Shown here one piece after another: positions 18,087-27,275 of a DNA stretch of 64,000 nucleotides; the first letter of the stretch is position 1, and the number at the start of each line of letters is the position of its first letter. The notes beneath the pieces were generated by a model. The model searched no databases. It had not been told where the DNA came from and saw nothing but the letters and a program-made list of their open reading frames with translations. The stretch spans positions 1 to 64,000 of the forward strand of contig CALKXT010000041.1 of the NCBI GenBank assembly GCA_938003685.1. Reading direction: 5' to 3'. Made by a program: the position numbers and the translations under genes. The stretch comes from an uncultured Sulfitobacter sp. (GTDB taxonomy: Bacteria; Pseudomonadota; Alphaproteobacteria; Rhodobacterales; Rhodobacteraceae).

Positions 18087-19942
18087 GCGTACTTGAAATT
18101 CCACGGATTTACTTTGGCGGCGACATTGCATGGGATCCGGTTACAACCAATAATTATCCCGTAACACAAGCGCCAGCAGCCTATGACGAAGACGGCTGTG
18201 AAGCGACATTGAACCAGACAAACGTGAACGCAAGCAAGGTTGCCGGTTTTCGCAAAGCTGCAATCGATGAGGTGGTCAGTTCTGGAAATTGGAACCCTGA
18301 TGGCACATATCGGTCGCCGTTTTTCAATACGCAGATCACAGGTGTGGACACCGGCAATGGCCTAGATATCACTGATCCCTTTGTGTCTGCACCTGTCGAC
18401 TTTACAGGCATGTTGGTTGATGCAGAGCCATACGGGGCGTATTCGTCACAATTGTTCTTTGACGATATCAGCTTTGGCATTGATGGTGGTTGCCGCGTCT
18501 TTGGTAAACGGATGCAGCGTTTCAGTGACCGCTATATCAACTTTAGCGCCAACCCCAATAATTCGATGATTGCTGGCGTCGCGTCGGTGATGTGGCAGAC
18601 TTGTTTTCCCAAGGATGAAGGGTTGCTTATTAATACCTATGGTTCTGCCGCATTGGGCGCACTTGAGGGTTTGATGACAGATGATGATGTCATGGGCGTT
18701 ATGGTTCGTTTTTGCACGTACCGTACGGTGTATTACGATGATCCCACGCTTTCCAATGGATCCGCAGCGACGGCTGCTGCTGGGGCGGCATTGCAGGCGA
18801 AACTAAATGCGGGTGGCTTCCAACCCAATCCAGCGCGCAGCAAATTGGTTGGAACAATTGGGGTGTGGCGGCGCGCTGATGCGGTGCATGAACCGGGTGA
18901 TCGCGCGTTGTTGACGACCAACCAGCCAATTACAAAAGATATGCCAGCAAGAAGCCCTGCAATATGCGGCACGGCTTTTGCGCGGGTTGGTGCGGACCGG
19001 ATCACCCTTGATCTGTCCAATTGTATCCCTGCAAAAAACCGCGACGCTGAAAAGGTCGATCTAAATGATTTGACCCTCGTTGCTGCTGATCCTGCGCCTG
19101 CTGTGGCGGTTATGGAAGTCGCGACGATACCGTACAGTGACTATAACAAAGCCGCCTATGATAAGACCTCTGGTATTATCGACATTACGATTGATCCGGG
19201 TCTTGCTGAGACCTTGAAGGGCATGAACCTAAGTCTGAAATCAGCAACGGCGACCTATCTTGAAGAAGCACCACTGCGCGCGATTTCTGACAGCCCTAAC
19301 TGCTATCTTGATGAAGGTACATCGGGCAGCACCACAGTACAGGTGTATGAGCGTGGTTTACCAGCCGGCGCTGGCGTTAGTGTCACCATGTCTGAATTGG
19401 GTGCATCACAACCTACCGCGGTTCGTCAGACAACGGATTCAAAAGGACAGGTTAGTTTTGCATTGTCTGCAAGTGCGGGCAATGTAACTGGGCTTGTCTT
19501 TCAGCCCGGGCCAAATCCGACGCTCCCGGTAACCAACCGGAATTTCAGCACACAACTATATACCTATATGTACCTTCGCGTCTTACCTGCTGATGCAGAC
19601 ATAGCCGCACTGCCCGCAACATGGGAGAATGTGCACAACCACGTGCTGGCCAATTGGGAGGCGATGGCCCCCTGCATGGATAACTGGCTACCTTTGGGCA
19701 ATGAGGCAAAAGTAAAAGCTTATGCGCCAATTATTAAGCAACTGACAGACCCGGATAATTTTGAGGATTTTCGCTTTATGCCGGTGACCCGCGACATGAC
19801 CCCGGGACAGCGCACCTTGCTGTATAAATTCCTAGATGGGGATAATGGCAAAGCCCTCACGGCCAAGATTGGTGCGTCGCAGGATGACGCGGCCCCTAAG
19901 CAGGATTTCCACAAGTTGAGCCGTGCGATGCGTGGCACCTAA
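18083..19942 (+). CDS. VioB/RebD N-terminal-domain-like protein, paralog B (stand-alone)
   Basis: MSVLEIPRIYFGGDIAWDPVTTNNYP and C-terminal LRVLPADADIAALPATWENVHNHVLANWEAMAPCMDN...FRFMPVTRDMTPGQRTLLYKFLDG match VioB N-terminal region ends. 4-nt ATGA overlap with the preceding ferritin-like gene. Confidence 0.7.
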   Translation: MSVLEIPRIYFGGDIAWDPVTTNNYPVTQAPAAYDEDGCEATLNQTNVNASKVAGFRKAAIDEVVSSGNWNPDGTYRSPFFNTQITGVDTGNGLDITDPFVSAPVDFTGMLVDAEPYGAYSSQLFFDDISFGIDGGCRVFGKRMQRFSDRYINFSANPNNSMIAGVASVMWQTCFPKDEGLLINTYGSAALGALEGLMTDDDVMGVMVRFCTYRTVYYDDPTLSNGSAATAAAGAALQAKLNAGGFQPNPARSKLVGTIGVWRRADAVHEPGDRALLTTNQPITKDMPARSPAICGTAFARVGADRITLDLSNCIPAKNRDAEKVDLNDLTLVAADPAPAVAVMEVATIPYSDYNKAAYDKTSGIIDITIDPGLAETLKGMNLSLKSATATYLEEAPLRAISDSPNCYLDEGTSGSTTVQVYERGLPAGAGVSVTMSELGASQPTAVRQTTDSKGQVSFALSASAGNVTGLVFQPGPNPTLPVTNRNFSTQLYTYMYLRVLPADADIAALPATWENVHNHVLANWEAMAPCMDNWLPLGNEAKVKAYAPIIKQLTDPDNFEDFRFMPVTRDMTPGQRTLLYKFLDGDNGKALTAKIGASQDDAAPKQDFHKLSRAMRGT

Positions 19943-19980
19943 ATCGTGTCGATTGGCCAGTTTTGGAGGTATGAAATCCA

Positions 19981-21852
19981 GTGAAGCATCTCGACCATTC
20001 TCACGTGCCTAAGCCGCTTGCGACTTCATTGCGTTGGCTGGTGATATTCGGTTTGCTTGTTACCGCTTTGATTGTGCCATTCTTATTGTTCGAAATGCAG
20101 ATTGAGGCATTTGCAATCAGGACACTCAACACCTCACCTAGCACAGGGCAACTGATTGCGCTTATTGGGGGGGCGCTGGCGTTTGATGTTATTCTGCCGG
20201 TGCCTTCCAGCATCGTAAATGCGGCGGCGGGTGCTGCGCTGGGGTTTGTGGTTGGAACACTGGTATGCTGGTTTGGCATGACTTTGGGCTGTTTGTTTGG
20301 CTATTGGATCGGCGCGACGGGCGGGACATCACTGGTGCGTCGATTGCTAGGTGCTGACGAATTGGACCGCGCAAAAGACATCGCGCACAGCATGGGGATT
20401 CCGGCGCTTATTGCCATGCGCGCAGTTCCTGTATTGGCTGAGGCGTCTACCATTGCTGCGGGTGCTGCGCGCTTGCCACTTGCAAAGTTCCTACCAACCG
20501 TCGCTATCGCCAACCTTGGTATCGCGGCTGTTTATGCGGGGATTGGCGCGTTTGCTTGGTCTGCAAATTCGTTTCTGTTGGCGCTTGCCGGTGCGATTGG
20601 CGTGCCTGTGGTGGCATATGCATTGCTTCGCGTGAGCGCACGTTGGACAGGTATCGCGGGCAGCATGAAAGGCGTTATGGTGCCACGTTTGGCCACGCAA
20701 ACGGATCAAGTATTCTCAATAGATTACAGCTATAAGGTCGCCTTCACACGTGGTCTGTTTCAGGATGACAACCCGACACTGGCCGATACGCTGACTGCGA
20801 AAAGCAACGGCCCAGCCCGCTGTATTGTCTTTCTAGATAGCGGTGTTGCTGCGTCTGACGCACCGCTACTGCATACAATCCAAAGTTATTTTGCCTTGCA
20901 CAAGAACGACATTCAGTTGCTTGATGAGCCTCAGATCGTGCCCGGTGGTGAAACCATAAAAGACGGATTGGCGCAGATATCAGCGATCTATGAGACCTTG
21001 CAACGTAACGGCGTTGATCGACATGCTTACGTTATTGCCATTGGTGGTGGTGCGGTGCTGGATGCCGTTGGATTTGCTTCTGCTACGGCGCATCGAGGCA
21101 TCCGCCACATTCGCGTACCGACCACTGTTCTTAGCCAAAATGACAGCGGCGTCGGGGTTAAGAACGCAGTGAACTTTAACGGCGTTAAGAATTATGTGGG
21201 CACCTTTGCCCCGCCCGAGGCAGTGTTGAACGATTTTGACTTTCTAGCGGCACTGCCCAAACGTGAACGCATCGCTGGTTTGTCAGAGGCGGTAAAGGTC
21301 GCGTTGATCCGGGACGCTGATTTTTTCCACTGGCAAATGTCCAACTGCGATGCGCTTGTGTCCTTTGATCCAGATGCTGAGGAACATATGGTGCGCCGTT
21401 CAGCTGAGCTGCATATGCACCAAATCTTAAACAGTGGCGATCCATTCGAAAGTGGCTCTGTGCGACCTTTGGACTTTGGTCATTGGTCTGCACACCGCTT
21501 GGAATCGATGAGTAATCATGCGCTAAGCCATGGGGAAGCCGTTGCAATTGGGATCGCATTAGATGCGCGATACTCTGTGCTTTCAGGTCTCTTAACGGAA
21601 AGTGAAAATGAGAAAATCATCACCCTGCTTGACCGACTTGGCTTGCCGACATGGCATCCCTTGCTGGAGCAGCGGTGTGTGAATGGCATCCACAAGGTTC
21701 TGCGCGGTTTGCATGATTTTCAGGAGCATTTGGGAGGCGAGTTGACGATCACGCTTCTGCAAGGGATAGGCAAAGGCCACGAAGTCCACGAGATGGATTA
21801 TAATCTGGTCGTGCAAGCGATTGACTGGCTCAAAGATCGAAAGGCGGACTGA
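19981..21852 (+). CDS. eboD: EboD-like 3-dehydroquinate synthase-family protein with N-terminal DedA/VTT (SNARE-associated) membrane domain
   Basis: Residues about 1-220: hydrophobic VTT-like domain (LPVPSSIVNAAAGAALGFVVGTLVCWFGMTLGCLFGYWIGATGG...MRAVPVLAEASTIAAGAARLPLAKFLPT). Remainder DHQS-like: VPGGETIKDG, VIAIGGGAVLDAVGFASATAHRGIRHIRVPTTVLSQNDSGVGVKNAVN. Confidence 0.85.
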   Translation: MKHLDHSHVPKPLATSLRWLVIFGLLVTALIVPFLLFEMQIEAFAIRTLNTSPSTGQLIALIGGALAFDVILPVPSSIVNAAAGAALGFVVGTLVCWFGMTLGCLFGYWIGATGGTSLVRRLLGADELDRAKDIAHSMGIPALIAMRAVPVLAEASTIAAGAARLPLAKFLPTVAIANLGIAAVYAGIGAFAWSANSFLLALAGAIGVPVVAYALLRVSARWTGIAGSMKGVMVPRLATQTDQVFSIDYSYKVAFTRGLFQDDNPTLADTLTAKSNGPARCIVFLDSGVAASDAPLLHTIQSYFALHKNDIQLLDEPQIVPGGETIKDGLAQISAIYETLQRNGVDRHAYVIAIGGGAVLDAVGFASATAHRGIRHIRVPTTVLSQNDSGVGVKNAVNFNGVKNYVGTFAPPEAVLNDFDFLAALPKRERIAGLSEAVKVALIRDADFFHWQMSNCDALVSFDPDAEEHMVRRSAELHMHQILNSGDPFESGSVRPLDFGHWSAHRLESMSNHALSHGEAVAIGIALDARYSVLSGLLTESENEKIITLLDRLGLPTWHPLLEQRCVNGIHKVLRGLHDFQEHLGGELTITLLQGIGKGHEVHEMDYNLVVQAIDWLKDRKAD

Positions 21853-23040
21853 ATGAAGCTGAGCGGATCGCAAGGTCAGCTGACCTATTGTATGAACATT
21901 CATCCCACACAGACATTTGACGATGTGATGGCAGCCCTGACTGGTCCGGTTGCCGAAGTTAAAAAAGCGATATCACCTGATGCGCCATTTGCCGTGGGGC
22001 TGCGATTTTCTGGTGAGGCGTTAAGTGAACTTGCTGATCCCGGAAAACGTATGGCGTTGAAATCTGTGCTTGATGCGAAAGGCTATCACGGGATTACTGT
22101 CAACGGTTTTCCTTATGGAAAATTTCATGGGACAAAAGTCAAGGAAGAGGTCTATCAGCCGGATTGGCGCAGTGAAGTTCGTGTGAAGTACACGAACAAC
22201 TTGGCTGACCTTATGGCTGAAGTCGCACCTGTAGGTGAGTTTGTCAGTCTCAGTACAGTGCCGGGCACATTCAAACCTTTGGCCGCTGGGGCCGAGGCCA
22301 TAATGGCTGAAAACTATCTTCAATCGGTCGCACATTTGATCAAGTTACGCGAACGCACAGGTGTTACAGTAGCTTTGGCAATCGAACCTGAACCCGCGTG
22401 TTTTTTGGAAACCATCGCAGAGACGGTTAACTATTTTCGCGACTATTTGTTTAGTTCAGACGCGGCTGACCGGGTCGCTGGTTTGACGGGTGTGTCTGTG
22501 GCAGAAGCCGCCCAAGCGCTGCCGCAACATTTGGGTTTGTGTTATGATGTTTGTCACGCAGCCGTTGAATTTGAGGACCCAGAGCAAAGCATCGCTTTGT
22601 TGCGTGACGCAGGTATTCCAGTTCATAAATTGCAGCTAAGTGCGGCATTACGTGTCGCAATCGTAGGCCCAGAGGCGCGCAGCGCGATGGCGGATTTTGT
22701 TGAGCCTACGTATCTTCATCAAGTTATCCGCCGTACATCAGATGGTATGAAAAGCGCGACAGACCTGCCCGAAGTATTGGCGTTGGGTGATGCGACGGAT
22801 GGAGAGGAATGGCGCGTCCATTTCCATGTTCCGGTCTACATCGACAATCTGGGTGCGTTCTCATCGACGCGGAATTTCTTGGAAAGCATCTTGGCAATTC
22901 ACAAGCAAACGCCGATTTCTCCACATTTGGAAATCGAGACTTACACATGGGACGTTTTGCCTGCCTCAGCGCGCGGTAAAACTGTTGCACAAGACATCGT
23001 GCGCGAGATGCGCTGGGTTATGGATCAATTAGATACATGA
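21853..23040 (+). CDS. eboE: Metabolite traffic protein EboE (TIM-barrel, sugar phosphate isomerase-like)
   Basis: LTYCMNIHPTQTFDDVMAAL...FPYGKFHGTKVKEEVYQPDW...IEPEPACFLETI...LGLCYDVCHAAVEFE. Neighbours are eboD and eboC. Confidence 0.88.
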   Translation: MKLSGSQGQLTYCMNIHPTQTFDDVMAALTGPVAEVKKAISPDAPFAVGLRFSGEALSELADPGKRMALKSVLDAKGYHGITVNGFPYGKFHGTKVKEEVYQPDWRSEVRVKYTNNLADLMAEVAPVGEFVSLSTVPGTFKPLAAGAEAIMAENYLQSVAHLIKLRERTGVTVALAIEPEPACFLETIAETVNYFRDYLFSSDAADRVAGLTGVSVAEAAQALPQHLGLCYDVCHAAVEFEDPEQSIALLRDAGIPVHKLQLSAALRVAIVGPEARSAMADFVEPTYLHQVIRRTSDGMKSATDLPEVLALGDATDGEEWRVHFHVPVYIDNLGAFSSTRNFLESILAIHKQTPISPHLEIETYTWDVLPASARGKTVAQDIVREMRWVMDQLDT

Positions 23041-23879
23041 ATTTTCATACGTTCCTGAAATTGGGCCGCGTGTCCAACTTGCCAACTGTCTGGACCAATG
23101 CGCTGGCTGGGGCCGTTTTATCAGGGAACCCCACGGTTGCTGTAGTGTTTTGTTTGGCTGTTTGCCTATCGCTTTTCTATGTTGGCGGCATGTGGCTGAA
23201 CGATGCGTTTGACGCTGAGATTGATGCCCGAGAACGCACAGACAGGCCAATCCCAAATGGTGAGATATCAGTGCGGGCAGTCCTTATCGGTGGTTTCTCT
23301 TTCCTTGCTGTTGGTGTGATTTTTGCTTTTTGGCTTGGTATAGGTGCGGGGCTTGCAGGAATATGTCTAGCGGGTGTGATTGTGCTGTATGATTGGCTTC
23401 ATAAACGCACAATCCTTAGTCCCGTCATCATGGGGGGCGCTCGTTTCTTTTGCTATGTCGTTGCTGCCTTGGCTGTTAGTGGTGTCATATCAGGATATGT
23501 TATTTTGGGCGCTCTTGGATTATTATTATATACGGCTGGCCTGACTTACGCTGCAAAACAAGAGGCATATGATCGTCTTGATCGTGCTTGGCCGTTAGGC
23601 ATCCTTGCAATTCCACTTATCTACGCATTGACACAAGTTTCAAGTCTTGGGGCATTGGTCATTTGGATGGGCTTGCTTGTTGTTGTTTTGATGGCTTTGC
23701 GGCGCTTGTTTCGCCGCGACAAAGGCGACGTCCCCAAGGCCGTGGTGACCTTGATCGCGGGAATATCTCTTTTTGATGCGACTTTGATCGCGGGGGCTGG
23801 CGAAGCGATGTTTGCCTTTGTCGCTGTCGCAGGTTTTTTCCTGACATTAGCGTTGCAACGTGTCGTGACGGGAACCTGA
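23037..23879 (+). CDS. eboC: UbiA-like prenyltransferase-family protein EboC
   Basis: LGRVSNLPTVWTNALAGAVLSG, NDAFDAEIDARERTDRPIPNGEIS (UbiA motif NDxxDxxxD), VLYDWLHKRT. Overlaps eboE by 4 nt. Confidence 0.88.
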   Translation: MNFHTFLKLGRVSNLPTVWTNALAGAVLSGNPTVAVVFCLAVCLSLFYVGGMWLNDAFDAEIDARERTDRPIPNGEISVRAVLIGGFSFLAVGVIFAFWLGIGAGLAGICLAGVIVLYDWLHKRTILSPVIMGGARFFCYVVAALAVSGVISGYVILGALGLLLYTAGLTYAAKQEAYDRLDRAWPLGILAIPLIYALTQVSSLGALVIWMGLLVVVLMALRRLFRRDKGDVPKAVVTLIAGISLFDATLIAGAGEAMFAFVAVAGFFLTLALQRVVTGT

Positions 23880-23883
23880 AAAG

Positions 23884-25269
23884 TCAGCGGAATACGTGAT
23901 CTAGCATCAATTTTTTGAATTCTGTCGCCTCTACAGGACCATCTGGCAGGAGCGAAGATTCTGATGAAATCACCAACGGTCCCTGGTTCGGATCATCGGT
24001 TATCCGGCCATGTGTACCTTTGACCAATTTAGTATCTTTCAACGAGATGACATCCATCAGTTGCCGCTGACCCAGCTTGCGTTTGGCCAGTTTTAAACCC
24101 GTTTGAAGCAAGGGAAACTTTATCTCCGGATCAATGAATAGCTCGACGGGATCATAACCGGGTTTGCGGTGTATATCGACGGTGCGGGCAAAATCTGGTG
24201 CTTTGTCGTCCTCCAGCCAATAGTAATAGCTGAACCAACGATCTGGTTTGCAAATTGCGACAAGTTCACCAGATCTTGGGTGATCAAGTCCGTTGGCTCG
24301 CTTGCCTTCCTCGCCCCAAACATCTTCGACGCCATCTAAGTCAGTTATCAACTTGGCGACTTTATCAATTCGCTTGGGATCTTTGACATAGATGTGCGCA
24401 ACTTGGTGGTCCGACATTGCAAAAGCATCTGATGCGCCCGCGTCCAATACTTCACGCCCAAATTCCTCTGGCCTGACGGCCAATAGCCCTGCCTCTCTTA
24501 GTGCGCGGTTAATATGCACGGCATCCCTTGCTTGCGTAATCCCATATTCGGAAACAACCACGACGCTTTGATCCGTGCGATCCGCAAACTCGATCAGTTC
24601 GCCACACAAGGCATCAACTTCGCGCAAATCTTGCTGTAATCGAGGGTGATCTAAATTCGGCCCCAGCCGTTGCAAGTTGTAATCTAGATGCGGCAAATAA
24701 GTGAGTGTCAGGGTTGGATTGCGCGTCTGCATTACGTGCAATGTGGCCTTTGAAATCCAATCTGAAGACGTAATATCGGCCACTGGCCCCCAGAATTTGA
24801 ATAATGGAAACTGCCCAAACTTTGCGTCTAATTCATCATGTAAATCCATGGGGTGCGCATAGTGATCGGGGATTTTACGACCATCAGCCGGATACATCGG
24901 GCGGGGTGTCGCGGACCAATCAGCACTTGAATACATGTTGTACCACCAAAACATCTTGGCGCAGGTAAAGTCTGGATCGCGGGCCTTACCTGCCTCCCAA
25001 ACCTTTTCCCCGGCGACAAGTTGATTTGGCTGCCGCCAAAGCAGGACTTCACTGAGATCGCGAAAGTACCAACCATTGGCGACGATCCCGTGATCTTTGG
25101 GGTTCAATCCAGTCAACAGCGTGGATTGAACCGTGCATGTCACTGCTGGAGTCACGGTGTTCAGCGGACGCATGCCGCCGCGTTTAACCAGTTTTTGTAA
25201 ATGAGGTGTATGCGCGCCCAACAAATGTGGAGAAAGGCCAACAACGAGAATTACCAATGTTTGTTTCAT
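23884..25269 (-). CDS. eboF: Nucleotide pyrophosphatase / alkaline phosphatase-superfamily protein EboF
   Basis: VTPAVTCTVQSTLLTGLNPKDHGIVANGWYFRDL, YLPHLDYNLQRLGP, SEYGITQ, MSDHQVAHIYV are type I phosphodiesterase/NPP signatures. Sits between eboC and eboA. Confidence 0.82.
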   Translation of the reverse strand: MKQTLVILVVGLSPHLLGAHTPHLQKLVKRGGMRPLNTVTPAVTCTVQSTLLTGLNPKDHGIVANGWYFRDLSEVLLWRQPNQLVAGEKVWEAGKARDPDFTCAKMFWWYNMYSSADWSATPRPMYPADGRKIPDHYAHPMDLHDELDAKFGQFPLFKFWGPVADITSSDWISKATLHVMQTRNPTLTLTYLPHLDYNLQRLGPNLDHPRLQQDLREVDALCGELIEFADRTDQSVVVVSEYGITQARDAVHINRALREAGLLAVRPEEFGREVLDAGASDAFAMSDHQVAHIYVKDPKRIDKVAKLITDLDGVEDVWGEEGKRANGLDHPRSGELVAICKPDRWFSYYYWLEDDKAPDFARTVDIHRKPGYDPVELFIDPEIKFPLLQTGLKLAKRKLGQRQLMDVISLKDTKLVKGTHGRITDDPNQGPLVISSESSLLPDGPVEATEFKKLMLDHVFR

Positions 25270-25367
25270 TCTTTAGTTTCCGTAAACTTTCATACAATTG
25301 CAATAGATTAGACTTGGCAGAATTGGGTCTTCGACTTAGGCTAAACTGTATTGGGAGAACTGTTTTT

Positions 25368-26078
25368 ATGACGTCACCAAAAGAATTACTTACGCATTGG
25401 ATTTTAGCACAGATCGGCAGTGACGCGGATTGGGTAGCTGATAATATCTCGAAAATTGAAATGGGCGGGCCAGAACGTGATCTGCATATTTTCCTAGGAT
25501 TGGCCCCTAGACGGTTGGGCAAAGCTGATCTGACGTTGAATGAAAATGACCTCTGCTTGGCAGACGTCGCGTGCCCGGGATGGAACCCGACGGGGTGGAG
25601 TATTGATGGCGCAACTCGCGTTTTGGCACTGTTGAGTTGTCCGTCTAATCGACCATTTTCTGATCGTTTTAAGGACCTCAGACGCACTGCTGATCTGGCA
25701 GAGTTAATCGCGTTTTATCGTGGTCTGCCCCTTTACCCACAACCGGAGACATTGGGTTTTGAGGTGGGAGAAGGATTGCGTTCAAATATAAAATCCGTGT
25801 TTGAGGCAATTGCGCATAACAACCCATATCCGCGTGATTATTTTGACGACCATCGTTGGAACCATATGATATTAAAGGCGCTTTTTGTTGATAGCCGCCT
25901 GTCGCCCATCTTGGGGCTAGAGGATCGTGCAAACCCTGAACTTGCACGTATTCTAGTCGACTATGCACAAGAACGCAGGGCGGCGGGGCGACCTGTATCG
26001 GATGAACTTTGGATTCCAGTGCGTCCGTTTCAAGATAGCCCCGAAATTGCACCGTATCTGCCCAAAGATTTTTCATAG
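25368..26078 (+). CDS. eboA: EboA domain-containing protein
   Basis: GLAPRRLGKADLTL...DVACPGWNPTGWSIDGATRVLALLSC...WNHMILKALFVDSRLSPILGLEDRANPELARIL...ERRAAGRPVSDELW. Adjacent to eboB. Confidence 0.82.
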   Translation: MTSPKELLTHWILAQIGSDADWVADNISKIEMGGPERDLHIFLGLAPRRLGKADLTLNENDLCLADVACPGWNPTGWSIDGATRVLALLSCPSNRPFSDRFKDLRRTADLAELIAFYRGLPLYPQPETLGFEVGEGLRSNIKSVFEAIAHNNPYPRDYFDDHRWNHMILKALFVDSRLSPILGLEDRANPELARILVDYAQERRAAGRPVSDELWIPVRPFQDSPEIAPYLPKDFS

Positions 26079-26090
26079 GGAATATTTGAA

Positions 26091-27014
26091 ATGATGATGA
26101 TTGATCCCCATGCGCACATGATTTCACGCACCACGGATGATTACGAAGCGATGGCTGCTGCTGGTATTGTCGCGTTGATCGAACCTGCGTTTTGGACGGG
26201 CCAACCCAGAACATTCGTCGGGACCTATGTGGATTATCTGTCTTCAATTGTGGGGTGGGAACGATTTCGTGCCGGACAGTTTGGAATCCGGCATTATTGT
26301 ACTGTCGGGCTCAATTCGAAAGAGGCAAATAACGAAGAACTTGCCGAAGGCGTGATGGAATGGCTACCCAGATTTGCACTGAAAGAAGGTGTCGTAGCGA
26401 TTGGCGAAATTGGCTATGATGAACAGACGCCATTGGAAGACAAATACTTTCGGTTGCAATTGGAATTGGCCAAAGAATTGAGCCTGCCTGTGATGATCCA
26501 CACCCCGCATCGTGACAAGAAACGCGGAACATCGCGGTCGATGGATGTGTGTGAAGAGCATGGTATTGATCCGGGCATGGTTATTGTGGACCACAACAAT
26601 GAAGAAACCGTCGAAGAAACGCTTGAGCGCGGGTATTGGGCCGGGTTTTCGATCTATCCGTCTACCAAAATGGGCAATGCACGGATGGTTGAACTGCTGA
26701 AAAAATACGGCGGCGACCGTATCATTGTTGATAGCGCCTGTGATTGGGGGATTTCGGATAGCCTTGGCGTACCGAAAACCGCATCGCTGGCTTTGAAAAG
26801 CGGTATTGCGCCTGAAACTGTGCGCAAGGTTTGTTATCAAAATGCGTTGGACGCATACGGTCAATCTGGCCAGATCAAAGAAGAAGACTGGTTGAATCCA
26901 CCAGCGATTGATCAGCGCACCGTCTTTGAGGGCAATTCAATTTTGCGGGGTGGGCGTGAACCTCGGATCGAAGCGCCGGGTGAACAGCGATCAAAGGGGC
27001 TAATCATCGAATAA
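26091..27014 (+). CDS. eboB: TatD family metal-dependent hydrolase EboB
   Basis: MIDPHAHMISRTTDDYEAMAAAGI, VAIGEIGYDEQT, LPVMIHTPHRDKKRGTSRSMD, IIVDSACDWGISD. Confidence 0.88.
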   Translation: MMMIDPHAHMISRTTDDYEAMAAAGIVALIEPAFWTGQPRTFVGTYVDYLSSIVGWERFRAGQFGIRHYCTVGLNSKEANNEELAEGVMEWLPRFALKEGVVAIGEIGYDEQTPLEDKYFRLQLELAKELSLPVMIHTPHRDKKRGTSRSMDVCEEHGIDPGMVIVDHNNEETVEETLERGYWAGFSIYPSTKMGNARMVELLKKYGGDRIIVDSACDWGISDSLGVPKTASLALKSGIAPETVRKVCYQNALDAYGQSGQIKEEDWLNPPAIDQRTVFEGNSILRGGREPRIEAPGEQRSKGLIIE

Positions 27015-27275
27015 ATGTACGCTTGATGTCGATATCAACATCAAGTTCGAACGTATCATCTATGCGGGGCATATTTATTTCTAACGCTAAGAGACCCTAT
27101 TGGTACTCTCTGAGATTGTCTAATTAGTGTAATACTTTCAATATACTGTGTAAATTTTGTTTCGATAACGTAGGGTTGAGAGTTTGGGCAAACGAGGTGT
27201 TGACCCGCTCTTTGGTTCACTTAGAGTTGCCTTTAACAAAGGTATCATCATTAGACCAAGACAAGGAAAATTTCG

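Noticed and set aside
13117-19942. Calling the locus a violacein or rebeccamycin cluster
   Set aside because: Only VioB/RebD-like parts are present. No VioA/RebO amino-acid oxidase, VioC/VioD monooxygenase, VioE or RebP/RebC is in the window.
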